The position numbers were made by a program, and so were the translations under genes. From assembly GCA_024036415.1 (NCBI GenBank), contig JAMWET010002870.1, positions 820,001 through 884,000 of the forward strand: a stretch of DNA of 64,000 nt, given 5' to 3'. The notes under the pieces are model-generated. The model saw only the letters and a list, made by a program, of their open reading frames with translations. It was not told the origin of the DNA and made no database searches. This document shows positions 1 to 12,945 of this stretch, piece by piece. The stretch's first letter is position 1, and every line of letters begins with the position of its first letter. This DNA is from Prochilodus magdalenae. Its lineage: Eukaryota; Chordata; Actinopteri; Characiformes; Prochilodontidae.

Positions 1-1504
1 ATGATATACACTCGCCATAGTAATATTACACTATGATATGCACTCGCCATAGTAATATTATACTATGATATGCACTCGCCATGGTAATATCACACTATGA
101 TATACACTCGCCATGGTAATATCACACTATGATATACACTCGCCATGGTAATATTACACTATGATATACACTCGCCATGGTAATATCACACTATGATATA
201 CACTCGCCATGGTGATATTACACTATGATATACACTCGCCATGGTAATATCACACTATGATATACACTCGCCATGGTAATATTACACTATGATATGCACT
301 CGCCATGGTAATATTACACTATGATATACACTCGCCATGGTAATATTACACTATGATATACACTCACCATGGTGATATTACACTATGATATACACTCGCC
401 ATGGTGATATTACACTATGATATACACTCGCCATGGTGATATTACACTATGATATACACTCGCCATGGTAATATCACACTATGATATACACTCGCCATGA
501 TAATATCACACTATGATATACACTCGCCATGGTGATATTACACTATGATATACACTCGCCATGGTGATATTACACTATGATATACACTCGCCATGGTAAT
601 ATTATACTATGATATACACTCGCCATGGTAATATTACACTATGATATACACTCGCCATGGTAATATCACACTATGATATACACTCGCCATGGTAATATTA
701 CACTATGATATACACTCGCCATGGTAATATCACACTATGATATACACTCGCCATGGTAATATTACACTATGATATACACTCGCCATGGTAATATTACACT
801 ATGATATACACTCGCCATAGTAATATCACACTATGATATACACTCACCATGGTAATATTACACTATGATATACACTCGCCATGGTAATATCACACTATGA
901 TATACACTCACCATGGTAATATTACACTATGATATACACTCGCCATGGTAATATCACACTATGATATACACTCACCATGGTAATATCACACTATGATATA
1001 CACTCGCCATGGTAATATTACACTATGATATACACTCGCCATAGTAATATTACACTATGATATACACTCGCCATGGTAATATCACACTATGATATACACT
1101 CGCCATAGTAATATCACACTATGATATACACTCACCATGGTAATATCACACTATGATATACACTCGCCATAGTAATATCACACTATGATATACACTCACC
1201 ATGGTAATATTACACTATGATATACACTCGCCATAGTAATATCACACTATGATATACACTCACCATGGTAATATTACACTATGATATACACTCGCCATGG
1301 TAATATCACACTATGATATACACTCACCATGGTAATATCACACTATGATATACACTCGCCATGGTAATATTACACTATGATATACACTCACCATGGTAAT
1401 ATTACACTATGATATACACTCGCCATAGTAATATCACACTATGATATACACTCGCCATGGTAATATTACACTATGATATACACTCACCATGGTAATATCA
1501 CACT
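1..1504. repeat. 32-bp minisatellite, about 47 units, continuing off the left edge
   Basis: A head-to-tail array of a 32-bp unit. Each unit reads ATGATATACACTCGCCATGG followed by TAATATTACACT. Units differ at a few fixed places: CGCC or CACC, CATGG or CATAG, TAATATTAC, TAATATCAC or TGATATTAC, and rarely ATATGCAC for ATATACAC. There are almost no length changes, so the array is young or kept homogeneous. It starts at the first base, so its true left end is outside the window. It ends at about 1504, where the next unit breaks into unrelated sequence. Because 32 is not a multiple of 3, no reading frame runs through it. Confidence 0.97.
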
Positions 1505-2180
1505 ACAATATGTCCAACAATTCAAGAATTAAATCGGTCTACTTTGACTTGCTTGCTTCTAAACCCTTAGTGCTGCTTCTTTTAGGCCTATAAGGCATAA
1601 TAGTGGCTTTAACCATTTTTGTGTCTGTTGAATGACAGGAATTACGGCAACCTGCCAGAAGTAAAGAGGAGGAAAGTGGAGGAAAGGAGAAAGTTGACAT
1701 CTCAGACCAACAGATTGAGGGCTGAGCTCTTTAAAAAGGTATAAATGCTCAGATATCCCCTACATACATAAATGCCCAAACTCTTGCAGCGAGCCCTGCT
1801 TAGCTCTCTGCTACTCCGATTTGTAGGTAGTCTTAACTGTCTTTTGATCCAGGTTGGATGAAAGTTCAGCATTTCTGATCCAACATTTTTTCTGAAATCA
1901 AAGATGTTAACGGAGATGCCCGCTTTGCTGCAGTGACAAACTTTTACTTTTCTAGAAGGACTATGCTAAGTGCTGGAACATTGCTGTGAGGATTTGGTTG
2001 CATTTAGCCATAAGAGGACTAGTGAGCGAGGTACCGATGTTGGATAATTGGTTCTAGATTCCACAGGCACTCAGAATCTCCCCAAAGTTGATGAATGGTA
2101 GTTCCTTGCCTCAGATAATGCAGCGCTGTACACTTTATGCTCTCTACCGGCAGCTCTTTTCTATGGAGATTATTCAAGCT

Positions 2181-2224
2181 GTGTGTGTGTGTGTGCGCAT
2201 GCGTGTGTGTGTGTGTTTGTGTAT
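2181..2224. repeat. Imperfect (TG)n microsatellite
   Basis: A TG dinucleotide run interrupted by a CGCATGCG motif and by TTTG. A reading frame on the minus strand through it gives a Thr-His run, which is an artefact of the repeat. Confidence 0.9.
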
Positions 2225-2930
2225 CAGCAGTGGTTGCTCCTGAAACTGAAGTAGAAGGGCTGTCTACAAACATTCCATAATCCATTGTCAGAATATGGCC
2301 TACTGAGGTAAACTCCATCAAATGGAGGAACTGAACTTCTCAGCTTTAACAGGCAACCATGGGTCGAGATAACGTATTCAAAGCTGATTACAACAAGTGT
2401 ATAAATCTGTCTGTAAAGCTGTCAGTACGCAAGCAAGTAAGTCTGTTGACTCTGTACTGAAGTTGCAGTCATAAAGATAAGCTTCATATGCTATTTGGAT
2501 GGTGAGATTCTAGAAACCTAGTTCTAGAATCAGTCTAGTTGTAGATTGTAATTGATCTTTATTGTTTGACCAAAACGTCTTTGTTGCATCATAGTGTAAA
2601 CTCTCAAATGTGAAAACACTGCTCTGTCAGCTCTCTGGGCTTAGTCTGAAGCAGCTGCTGCTGTTTTAAATGTCTTTGCTATTAAATTTTTTTAATGATC
2701 ACTAAAACGCATTTTTTAGTGCCAAGTGAACTTTTTTTTACACCCCAGCAAACATACTGTCTACTTTCTTTCATTGTTACTACAACATTGTCAAAGGCTG
2801 GCACTGTTTGTCCCACTCGCATTATTAAGTAAAATTCTCATATGGCATTATGACTACCTACTGGGAACTTGGCAAGATTCCATGGGATTCCTTGCACAAC
2901 ATAAAGGAACTGATGAATGATTCTAGAAGG

Positions 2931-3017
2931 TTGTGACAACATTCTGACAACGTTGTCACAATATTATCACATAACGTTGTCCCAATTCATTTCAATGTTG
3001 TGACAACATTACTGGCA
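2931..3017. repeat. Cluster of short palindromes, possible MITE remnant
   Basis: Within about 85 bp the sequence carries GTTGTGACAAC twice, the perfect 12-bp palindrome GACAACGTTGTC, and further TAACGTTGTCCC and TTGTCACAA half-copies. Dense subterminal palindromes of this sort are usual in non-autonomous DNA transposons. I cannot fix element ends or a target-site duplication, so the assignment is tentative. Confidence 0.4.
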
Positions 3018-3507
3018 CCAAAACAATGCTGTCCCAGTGTAACTGTGTTGATGCGTTTTTTTCGGAAACATCCAGCTCCTCACAACAGCCTATTCCATAA
3101 CCTAAATGCTCTACAGCTATAAAACACTGCAGAAACAGCTTAACATGAATTCAGTTCATCAGAACATTAACAATAGTGTTCCTACAGCAGCACAGCACAC
3201 TCAACACAACGGTGGCATTAAGGAATATCCACTCGTGTATGTAGATCTCTAAAGTAGTAAAGGGTTAATATAACTCAGATTTGAATTATTTTAACATTTG
3301 CTGGCTGATCCTGGAAGAAACGCTGCAGAAAGTGGAACGGGGCAGCAGTTGATTTTCAGTGGTTCCTTTTTTATGTGAATGTAGATTTGATATGATTTAT
3401 GTAATTAAATATTTGCTTTGCTTTGTTTCATTATGATTTTTTTACTGCATATTTTTACCTGAGCAGACAAATATGTATTTTTTTTTACATACAATTAAAA
3501 AAAACCT

Positions 3508-4178
3508 CACTAGGCATTTTATTAGGCACATCCAACTACATTAGTTCCCCATTTTATCAGCTCCACTTACCTTGTAAGTGAACTTCCAGAGTTATACAAT
3601 GTAGTCCTTTATCTGCCTACTTTTTTACTTTCAGCCCCCCAGACCCTGTTCTTCAATGATCAGGACCACCACAGAGCAGCTATTATGTCAGTGGTGTGTT
3701 AGTGTGTGTTGTGCTGATGTGAATGGATCAGACAAAGCAGTGCTGCTGGAGCTTTAAACAACGTGTCCACTCTTTTAGGCTCTCATACCTTTTTGGTCTG
3801 TCTTGTAGAATTTGGAGATGACAGTTCATCTGTAACTGTACAGGGTGGATAGTTTTGGTTGGTGGACTATTCTCAGTCTATCAGGACACTGAAGTGTTTA
3901 AACATTCCTGTAGCACTGCCGTCTCTGGTCCATGCACACCAACACAACACACACTAACACAACACCACCATGTCACTGCAGTGACATATAATACCACCCA
4001 AATAATACCTGCTTTGTGGTCCTGTGTCACTGAAGAACAGGATGAAAGGGGACTAACACCATATGCAGTGAAATAGATGATCTACAGTCTGTACTTGTAG
4101 AACTACAAAGTGGACCTGTATTGTAAGTGGGGTTAATAAAATGGACTATAGATTTAAGGAGGCATACATAATAAAGTG
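3508..4178. mobile_element. Fold-back (long inverted repeat) DNA element
   Basis: The two halves are imperfect inverted copies of each other. The left arm has CCATTTTATCAGCTCCACTT near 3550 and the right arm has AAGTGGGGTTAATAAAATGG near 4126. Likewise GCCCCCCAGACCCTGTTCTT near 3635 faces GAAGAACAGGATGAAAGGGG near 4033. The centre holds GTGTTGTGCTGATGTGAATG and the mirrored ACACCAACACAACACACACT. I recognise the layout as a widespread teleost fold-back element with no coding capacity. A half-copy of the same family lies near 58840. The short reading frames inside are not genes. Confidence 0.75.
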
Positions 4179-5070
4179 CTCTATGAGTGTAACTATTGTG
4201 TAGAAACAGAAAGTGGAAAACTACCACAGGAAAAGATGGATAGATCACATATACAGTAAATGCTTTCTCAGGTTGTCTCTATAATTATATTATTATAATA
4301 TAATTATATATGTATTATAATTATTCTGGCTTTTATAGTTGTCTGATATAGAGTTTGTGAATTGCAGATTATTTTCATATGTGTAGAGTTCAGTGTAGCA
4401 CTTGTGTAACGGTGTACACAAGCATTTGCAACAGTTTAGTTAAAGGCTGGGACTGAATGAGAGGTGAATTACAGAATTCTGCAGCCGCTAAATATGTTCT
4501 GTGTTCAAACAAGCAAGACACTGTTTATGGTTGGGTCCAGACTGTGTGTTGTGTTCTTGTTTGAAAAAGGAAACTCAGCTCTGAGAATGTTTGTTAGCAG
4601 TTGTAAAACTGTAGCTCACTCCAGTTTCTGTTGATGTAACAATTAATGCAGGTAATTTTCTCAAATATGAAGCCAACATGCGTCTGTGTTTTACACTCAA
4701 GGAATGCTGGCTCCAGATATGCACAATACTGTAGTGATTTCATCTGCACTCTGATGTGCTCTTATTCCCAGATGTGTACTTTTCTGTTTCATGAACTCTT
4801 AAAGCATTGCTCTGACCCTAATCATATTGGGTCAAAACACATGAGCAGTAATGGTAGAAAAAGCCTTTTGTCCTACATGCTCCATTGCTCTCTGTAAAGC
4901 AGCCCGCTTTGCTCTGGCTCTAAAGCTGGTGAAGAAAGGCTTGGTGTTAGTGGCTTGGGGATTGAAGGTGAGGGCTCTGTGGCTGTCTACAGCCTACATA
5001 CTTTGCAGTTAATTGAAACTTTTAGGGTTTTGATTTAAATGGAATGTGAGAAGGAACAACGCGCTCTTTG

Positions 5071-5072
<2 letters not shown>

Positions 5073-5126
<54 letters not shown>

Positions 5127-5134
5127 TGTGTGTA
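5073..5134. repeat. (TG)n microsatellite
   Basis: About 25 uninterrupted TG units, followed by a short TTTG-interrupted tail. It sits just left of the Tc1-like sequences at 5165 and 5341. Confidence 0.97.
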
Positions 5135-5340
5135 TGTTTGAGAGTCGTGTTTGTGTGTACATATGACCATTCAAAAGTTTGGAATACTTGACATATTAAT
5201 ACGTTTAGTTTTTCTTCTGAATTAATATATGTTAACACCACAAACTATTTACCACACATGTATTTTAGATGTTTTTATGAATTTTGCAAACATAGAAGCT
5301 ATTTGTTTATAAATGCTAAACTGTAATTATCTGTTTACAT

Positions 5341-6130
5341 TGGTCCCTAAAGTTTGGAAACCCCTTTGAATTTTCTATATTTCTGCATTAATATGACCTA
5401 AAACCTTCACACAACTTTTAAAACTAGAAGAGTATCATGGCACAGACAAAGGAGATCGAGGGCCCTCAGAATATGAGTTCCTAATGGTCATCAGGCTGGA
5501 AAGGCTCACAAAACCATCTGTTAAGAGTTTGAGCTCCACCAATCTCCTCAGACAGGACTGTTTACAAATGGAGGAAATTCAAGACCATTGTTACCCTCCA
5601 CAGGAGTGGCCTGCCAACAAAGATCAAAGAGCAAGGCGTGTAATAGTCTGCGAGGTCACAAAGGAACCCAGGGTAACCTCAAAGCAATTATATTCCTTTC
5701 TCACAGTGGCGAATGTTATTGTTCATGAGTCCACCATCAGGAGAAGTCTATAGAACAGTGGTGAGCATGGAAAGTTTTCAAGGTGAAAGCCGTTACTCTT
5801 TAAAGAGAACGTTGCCGTCTGTCTGCACTTTGTTAAAGATCACCTGGGTTAAACATTGGAACAATGTTTTTTTGTATAGATGAGACCAAAATTTGACCTC
5901 AGTGTTACAGAAATGTTGTGGAAGGACCTGACGTGAGTGGTCCATGGGAGGAAACCCACAAGCATAACAGAGTTAAAGCTGTTTTGTATGCAGGAATGCA
6001 AATTCAATATCTTTGTCTTATTTGTTTAATATAGTTCTTTATAATTACTTAAAATCTGAGGATATTAAAGTCTGATTATTCATTATTTCAGGTCATATTT
6101 ATGCAGAACATTTGGTTTTCTATCAAACTC
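5341..6130 (+). mobile_element. Decayed, internally deleted Tc1-like transposon
   Basis: The left end reads AAGTTTGGAAACCCCTTTGA then TTTCTGCATTAATATGACCT. The right end near 6091 reads AGGTCATATTTATGCAGAAC, the inverted partner. Between them is a broken Tc1/mariner transposase. Positions 5484-5753 keep RARRVIVCEVTKEPRVTSKQ and VHESTIRRS, the helix-turn-helix DNA-binding part typical of fish Tc1-like elements. The remnant of the first catalytic segment (a DETK motif) is near 5880. The reading then jumps to a MLWKDL-like piece near 5910, so most of the DDE catalytic region is deleted. Stops and frameshifts lie throughout. The element is dead. A second Tc1-like end (CCATTCAAAAGTTTGGAATA) lies just upstream at about 5167 and may belong to another insertion. 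Confidence 0.85.
5484..5753 (+). pseudogene. Tc1-like transposase remnant (N-terminal DNA-binding region)
   Basis: An open stretch of 89 codons with clear similarity to the N-terminal half of Tc1-like transposases: VKSLSS, then MEEIQDHC, RARRVIVCEVTK and VHESTIRRS. An intact protein of this family is roughly 340 residues and has a DDE catalytic triad. This copy stops soon after the second helix-turn-helix, and the following codons are broken by stops and small indels. It cannot encode an active transposase. Confidence 0.75.
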
Positions 6131-6713
6131 TCAGCCTTGGGATTTGATTTCACTTTGAAATATAATGAATACTGGATATTAATTAGATCATACTTTTCTC
6201 ATAGTTGAATACCGTATGACTTTATTATCATGTCTTATTTGAGTTACACTATCATTTTTGCATGATTTAATATTGCAAGCACTTAAACAGTAGAAAACAG
6301 TTTACTAAACAGTTTAATCAAAAATTGTATAATGTATTTACTTACGTGCATACTTAATTACTATGCCATTAACGTGTGCCAGTAAAGTTGTGTGCCATTC
6401 TAAAGTACTGCATTGTGAGCTATGCTGAAGTTGTAGTGACAGGAATTGTCCACTAGATGTCTCTATTCATCAGCCTTTCAGTGATCGATGTGGCGCTCAA
6501 CTGCTTAGTCCATGTAAAGTGGGCATATAGGACATGGCCTGTGCTTGTGTTATCTACTGTAATAACAGTCAGTTAAAATCCTGCTTTTTTTATTTCCAAC
6601 TCTTTAGATGAGCTGTATCTGAATGTGACCGGGCTTTTCTTCTGTGTGTTCTTTTACTTCACTGAATGTTCTGCACTGAGACTGTTATCTATATTTGTTT
6701 GTTTGTTGGTCGT

Positions 6714-6715
<2 letters not shown>

Positions 6716-6770
<55 letters not shown>

Positions 6771-6784
6771 TGTGTGTGTGTGTG
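6716..6784. repeat. (TG)n microsatellite
   Basis: About 34 TG units with a single GAG interruption near the 3' end. Confidence 0.97.
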
Positions 6785-7013
6785 ATGGGTTTTGAGGGAT
6801 GAGGCACATGTTCTTATTGGCTACGTGCTGCAGTGTTGAACAGCCTCATTGTGCTCTGCATCTATAAGCTTGTGTTGACTGGGAGTAAACAAACAGCAAT
6901 GGACAAACAACCACTAGTGCCAAAGGAGTTGAGCATTATGGTCAGATATTGCAGTGACATCCAACATGAGTCTGTTTATAATATACCACTGTCTCAATCT
7001 ATCTGTCTGTCTT

Positions 7014-7017
<4 letters not shown>

Positions 7018-7062
<45 letters not shown>
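7018..7062. repeat. (TC)n microsatellite
   Basis: An uninterrupted CT run preceded by imperfect CTGT and CTTT units. It produces a false Ser-Leu run in one plus-strand frame. Confidence 0.95.
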
Positions 7063-7067
<5 letters not shown>

Positions 7068-8649
7068 AGTGCTAAGAATTTTCTACTAATGATTATATTC
7101 TCATCAACAAACAGCTAACAGCCACCCAAATCTCACATCATCACATTAAACAATCATCCACATTTCTACTGATAACTCTTTCACATGTTGATTATAATTG
7201 TTTAACATGATGTTAAAGGATCACATTAGAGATCTCTATATTCTAAGGTAGGAGACCTGTCAGAAAATACAGAATACAAATGCAAACAAACAATACAAAT
7301 AAATACCTACATATAAACCTATATACAGAATTACATTTGGCGACGCTAGTCAAATGACCTGTTTTGCTGCTTTTCTGAGTGAAAGAAAATACACACCATC
7401 TACAGAGAACACACTTGAGCTTATTATGATGTTACTACTATTGTCTGGATTTTCCATTTGGTATGTGCAAAAAATATTTCCAGTACAGTTGTTCTTGAGA
7501 CAAAGCATTCCAGATATGTGTTATGTTTGGAGAAAGCACTGCGTTTTTGAATAGAAGTCTTATATATCGTCGCTGTCCAATGAAAAACATGTATCTCCAC
7601 TTTTGTCCATTTTTATTTTTATGCATCATTTGAACACACCAGCTACTGTTTACACTAAGTGAGATTCTCAGGATGAATGGACCAACCGAAATGGCCCAAA
7701 ACTGTTTGGAAAGACGTCTGGTTCCATTGACTTGCATTAAAGTTAAATGAGGTTTTTGGCCTCTCCTGTAAAGTTGCCTTTTTGGAGATACGATATAAAT
7801 AGTTTGTTCTCTGGAGAGAATGTGTTAACTTATGGTATCTACTATGCACAACAAAACAGCAAAGCATGTAAATTGACACTAAATGTCCTTAGTTTTCTGT
7901 GAGACTGTGAACAGATTTGCAAGTGCGTCACAAAACACATTTTGCACAAAATGATCTGTAAACTCACCTCAGTATAAAAAAATGTTAAGGCTGCATGTTT
8001 TATTGCTGTCAAACTCGGCTTAAGCAAATTAAGACAACAACATCTGCACCACAAGGGGGCACCATAAAGAATCTAATACAAATGAATGTAACATCTGCTT
8101 TCTCCATACCAGCCGTGTTTCAGTGTGCATGGTCATTGTACTCTCATGTACAGTACTTGTTTTGGGCTGTTTGTGACTCTTTATAATCTTGATTTTCTTG
8201 CAGAAACTACTGGAGCAGATTCTTCATAGAGGGAAAGACTGAAGCAGAGTAAGAGGTTGAAGATTGCTCTTCTATCTACTGCATGTCTATCCTGTGCCAG
8301 CCCAGTACAGCACCACCAGAACTCTTTCTCTCACTCAGTGCATCAGACAGTGCCCAGTGTCCTTATAAGCACTGACTATAGCACAGCAGATCCCCTCTAA
8401 CAACTACTCCACTGACTCATTTATCTGCTGTAGATTAACCATGCCTTAGTGTATTTTATAAGAATGTGTGATTTATTTAAGTCTAGCAAGGTGGATATAT
8501 GGACATTGAACATGCTCTGCATTCTTCTGAAATTTGGAAGATCACAGTTTCAGTCACCATCCTTAAGCTCAATCATTTTTAGAGTGTGTAAGAGTATGCC
8601 TTGTGTAGAGTGTGCCTTGTAGAAACTGTTTATTGATCTAGCTAGCTAA

Positions 8650-9060
8650 TCAGCCAAGGCAGGTCAGGTGTCCATATTTAGCTTGTTTAGCACTGGGGCT
8701 ACAAGGCTAATGTCACTAACAAACACCAGAAGTCAATATTCAACCAAATCATTTCTGGAAATATGTTCCCAGAAATGTTTTTTAGTATACTCAGTTGTTA
8801 TTAAAAATAAGCAGTGTACAACTACAGTCATTTATTATACATTTAGTTCACAGGAAGTCTGTTATACTGTGTTCTAATTCATATCAACCAGTCTCAGTGA
8901 AGAGCTGGATGTGTTTTGAGTGGGCTGTGAGTTTTATCGGATGTATTTACAGAAATAAACGGCTGACTATTGACTTCTGGTGTTTATTAACAACGTGGGC
9001 CTCATTACTACAATACTACAATAATAAAGCCATATTTGGACAGCAGGCATGTGGCCCATC
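8650..9060. mobile_element. Short fold-back element, copy 1 of a long-inverted-repeat family
   Basis: The left arm (about 8665-8765) contains GTCCATATTTAGC, GCTAATGTCACTAACAAACA and CCAGAAGTCAATATTCAACC. The right arm (about 8945-9048) contains the reverse order: GACTATTGACTTCTGGTGTT, TATTAACAAC, GGGCCTC and CATATTTGGACAGC. The arms are diverged but co-linear over about 100 bp. The same arm sequence, with GCTAACAAAC as its best-kept core, recurs in the larger element at 24584-25851. There is no coding capacity. Its outer ends are not fixed. Confidence 0.6.
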
Positions 9061-11710
9061 CACGACATCAAGAGTTGTTTTAGGGGTTTATTTTCAGTGT
9101 TAATAATATTCAACACATTGCATGAAGTGTTTTGCATAAAGTTGAGCTTTTAGGATCTTTAAATCGCTTTTTACAATACTAGACATCTGAAAGCTTAGGA
9201 TTTGTTTAAACTCTCTACATCAGATGGGATGCGTTCTCACAGCCCTGAGTATATTACTGCAGCATATGTTTTTCAGGAAGCAATAAAAGAATTCTTCTTA
9301 TAACAAATCGTCTAGAGTCATTACACAAACAACCCACACTGACATTTATCACTGCAGCCCTTCCTGTTGTTTCTTAAGTGGCTGTCCATGCTCAGGCCTT
9401 GACACCCGAATTCTCTGTGCTATTGTCCTTGTAGAGAGAATGCTCTTAAATGTCAAATGGCCACCTGACCTTCTCATTGCTTATTGTAGAGGAGTGGAAG
9501 AATTCAATTAAAGTCAATGAAATCACACCTATTTGCTGCTTTCCTATTACTCCAGTCGTTCGCTCTTGTACTGAATAAGTAGTGATTGCTGATAATAAAT
9601 CCCTTCTACATTAAGTACACATGACTGCTGAGACGGGCTGAAGAATATTGCTGTCTTCCTTAGCAGGAAAACATGGGCTAAGCGTGTAAGTGCATTACTT
9701 GGCTATTAGAAACAGTAAAGGGATTTTCCTTGAGGGTAAAAAAAACACTATGTTCTCAAAAATGATCACATGCCACACTGCCAGATGAGCCAGGGCACAG
9801 TCTCATGATCTCCCATGGCAGACAGAGCTATTGCAGGATGGCACGGAAGTATTAAGTGGTCAAAGCATAGCAAAGCAGGCCAGTTTTAGGCTAAAAGTCA
9901 GTATTAATAGTATAAATAAGAAAGGTGTAAACAGTTTTTCGCAAATTGTAGTGCCTGAGTTCTACTTATTTGCTGAGTTTAACATATTGAGAGAAAACAA
10001 AACAACTGGAAAAATGGAGATACAAGGATTTGTTCTGACAGCAGCGATATGTAGGAATATGAATTATTAGTATCATTTTGTGCTTATTAATACCTTAAAG
10101 GTTTGTTTCATTGGCCACCAAACATCACATACGTACAATACATAGCACTGCTAATGCACAATGCTCAGTTACTCTGTTTGGAACAGTGAAGGTTATTCTA
10201 AGGTTCAGTCTAAAGGTCCTTTGGTCTCCTGTGAAGGGCTTTATGGGGCATGTGTAAATTAGATTTTTCGCTGAACTGTACTTCTCCTAGGGATTAATTA
10301 ATTATACCATAACTTTAGGCTAAATGTCACTATATGAAATAGACAACAGCAGAAAAGTTGGAAAAGCTGAACGTTCTTTTCATCTCCAGTCAGAAGTTCC
10401 ATGTTCCATGGACTCTTACTGAAACATCATTATCTTCTCTCCATCCAGAAGTCCAGAGTTGGAGTTCTGTGAATAGAAATGCCTCACTAATGGGGCGCTG
10501 GACGCAGGCACAGAGAAAGGGGCCATTGTCCGTGAACTGCTAGGGAGGAGAGATGAGTGCCCAGGGCTCCATGTGCCACCATGTGCTCAGCTGGGCTGCA
10601 CCCATTCAGTATTCTCTCATCCTTGGGTTTCATGCAGTTGGGTAAAACTTTATAGCACAGTTTTATTTCGATGCACAACGTCATACCTGCTGTAGTCAAA
10701 TCTTGAAAGATGTATACTTCTAGCTGGGCCTAGATTATCGTTGTGGTTCATCTTCTGAGGTGTGTTTGTTTCCACACACCTCTGTGGAGCAAGGCCTGAG
10801 AATTGGGCAGCATGTGCATTTCAGAAAGATGCTTTCCTGCTAAGCATAGTCTTTTCTTCCCTCACCAGAGAGCTCAGAACAGACTGCTGCCTTTTGGGCC
10901 AACTAATTTTAGAGCCGGCTCTTAATGTTGTGAACAAAAATATTCATATGTTTTCCACAAGAGGCCCGTCTTTTTCTCACAACAAAGTGTTGTGGATTCT
11001 GGCTTTGACACATTGATGAATATGACAGAGCCCTGAAAAAAAAACATGACAAAGTAGCTGAAAATGGAATAAATTTGAGCAGGCCGCACTGGGTTTTCCA
11101 CATGAGAAACGCTGTTGGACGGAGATAAAGAAGTGTTGGGAAACATCTCAGGATGTTGATTCCTTGCGTTGGAATCGGGCAGCACAAAGTGAACTCATAA
11201 ATTGAAAGTTTCTCACAGACTGCAGCTGCCGTATGCAAGACGGATTCAGAAACTCTTCAGGGTGACACGCTGGCTGCTCTCTAATGTTCGTGTGAAAGGA
11301 GAAACCTTATAACCTGTAACAGGCTGTTCTATGTGTTAGTCCTGAACAAACCTTTGGGACGTCAGGAGGGTCTGTAGTTGAATATGAATCTACCAGACTG
11401 CACGCTGACCTAATTCACGGTTTCCAAATCAGTCTCTGACTGCGAGGTATGAATCTTGTCATGTCAGTGTCTGTCTTGAAAGGAGAGGTAACGCATGTTT
11501 TAGTGTGTTCAGGGTAACATCACACTCCCTAAACACATTTGCACAGTAGTCATGAAAGCAGTTTGAGTGAACTATTCTTCAATAACACTGATAACATGTA
11601 CTTCAGTGTAAATGTGCATGAGTAACAAAACTAGAAGTGCCCTAGATTTTCATGTTTGTAGGTAAGCAGGCAAGTAAACATTTATAAAGTGTTATCACTG
11701 TGTTCCAACA

Positions 11711-12075
11711 GGCAGCATGGTGGCACAGTGGGTACCACTTTCACCTCATTGATAGAGGGGCCTGGATTCATTTACTGACCAGGGCATCCGAGGTCCTTTC
11801 TGTAAGGAATTTGCTTTTTCCCCCCGTGTCTGTGTGGGTTCCCTCCAGGTGCTCTGGTGTCCACCCACAGTCCAAAGACATGCAGTCAGGTGAAATAGAG
11901 ATGCTAAATTGCCCCCTAGGTGTGAGTGTGTATGTCTGTGTGTCTGCCCTGTGATGGATAGAAGGCATGTAATTGGTGTTTCCTGCCTTTTGCTCATTGA
12001 ATACTAGGATAGGCTCCAGCATCCTCCACAACCCAGAAACTAGTTCATAGCAGTTTAGGAGAGAAGTGATTGAGT
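11711..12075 (+). mobile_element. tRNA-derived SINE-like element, decayed
   Basis: The start GGCAGCATGGTGGCACAGTG followed by GGTACCACTTTCACCTCATT matches a very common teleost repeat whose 5' end behaves like a tRNA-type RNA polymerase III promoter. Here the expected B-box region is degraded to CCTGGATTCATTTACTG. Further along are GTGTGGGTTCCCTCCAGGTG, CCACAGTCCAAAGACATGCA and GATAGGCTCCAGC, in the usual order for the family. The right end is approximate. Short reading frames on both strands here are not genes. Confidence 0.75.
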
Positions 12076-12539
12076 ATTATATTTGAAGCCTGTGTTGTGT
12101 TTGTGTAGAGTAAGACAATGATACCGGGAGAAGTAAGTGCTGCCTGAATGCACTGAGAGGATGGAAGAGCTCGCCTGTAGCCATGGGATCCACCCTCACA
12201 GTGACCGATACCGAGCACAAAACTTGTGCCCAGCTGCCCAACACTAAACATGATCTAAGAATATTACACACATGTTCTAGTAATGTTGTCAGAGGGAGTT
12301 TTTTCACAGCATGTTATTTTTAAGGACAGGATAATGTTCTCTCTAAAACATCATCATGTAACATAACCTGAGGCCCTGGCAACATCCTCAAAACATCCAG
12401 AGTCACTGCTGCACTCTGTAAACAACATATAGTGTGTTCAAATATTCAAATCTTCTGTCAGAGCTAACAGTCTGTTACAGACTGTAACAGCTGTATGTTC
12501 TCTTTGCCTGAGCTGAACTGCTGCCTGTCCTGTACAGTC

Positions 12540-12945
12540 TGATGCTGTTGCTACATCTGATTGGTTGCTCTGATTGGGAGCCACTGCTTGCCTTGGAGCT
12601 CCTTACCACCATCAAGCTCCTGGCTGTCGTGCACTGTGGAAGCTTGGCCTGCGTCCTGGTGACCCATCCGATGACCCAGCAACTTAATTACGGACTAATC
12701 AGAAATATATTCTTCTACCTTACAAACCACTGAATGCTCCTTTCCTTTGCTTGTCTTGTCATCTGGCGTTGACTTAAGGAGGATGGGTTCTCCTTTTGAG
12801 TCTTGGTTCCTCTCGAGATATCTTCCTTTTGAACTGAGGGAGTTTTTTCTTGCCTCTGTCGCCCTCGGCCTGCTCACTGGGGGCTAAAGACACCAGATTC
12901 TTTGTAAAGCTGCTTTGTGATAGAAAGCACTATATAAATAAATGG
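12540..12945 (+). mobile_element. Retrotransposon 3' end (L2-like LINE or SINE tail)
   Basis: The segment ends in GGAGTTTTTTCTTGCCTCTG, then GTCGCC, GCCTGCTCACTGGGGGCTAA and TAAAGCTGCTTTGTGATAGA, then AGCACTATATAAATAAATGG. This order, closing on an AAGC(A/G)CTATATAAATAAA tail, is the usual 3' end of abundant fish non-LTR retrotransposons and of SINEs that share their tail. Naming the exact family needs a repeat-library search. Confidence 0.6.

Noticed and set aside
1..1504. CRISPR-like array
   Set aside because: Units are contiguous 32-bp copies with no unique spacers, and the genome is clearly that of an animal.
5035..5241. Thr-His repeat protein on the minus strand
   Set aside because: Translation of a (TG)n microsatellite.
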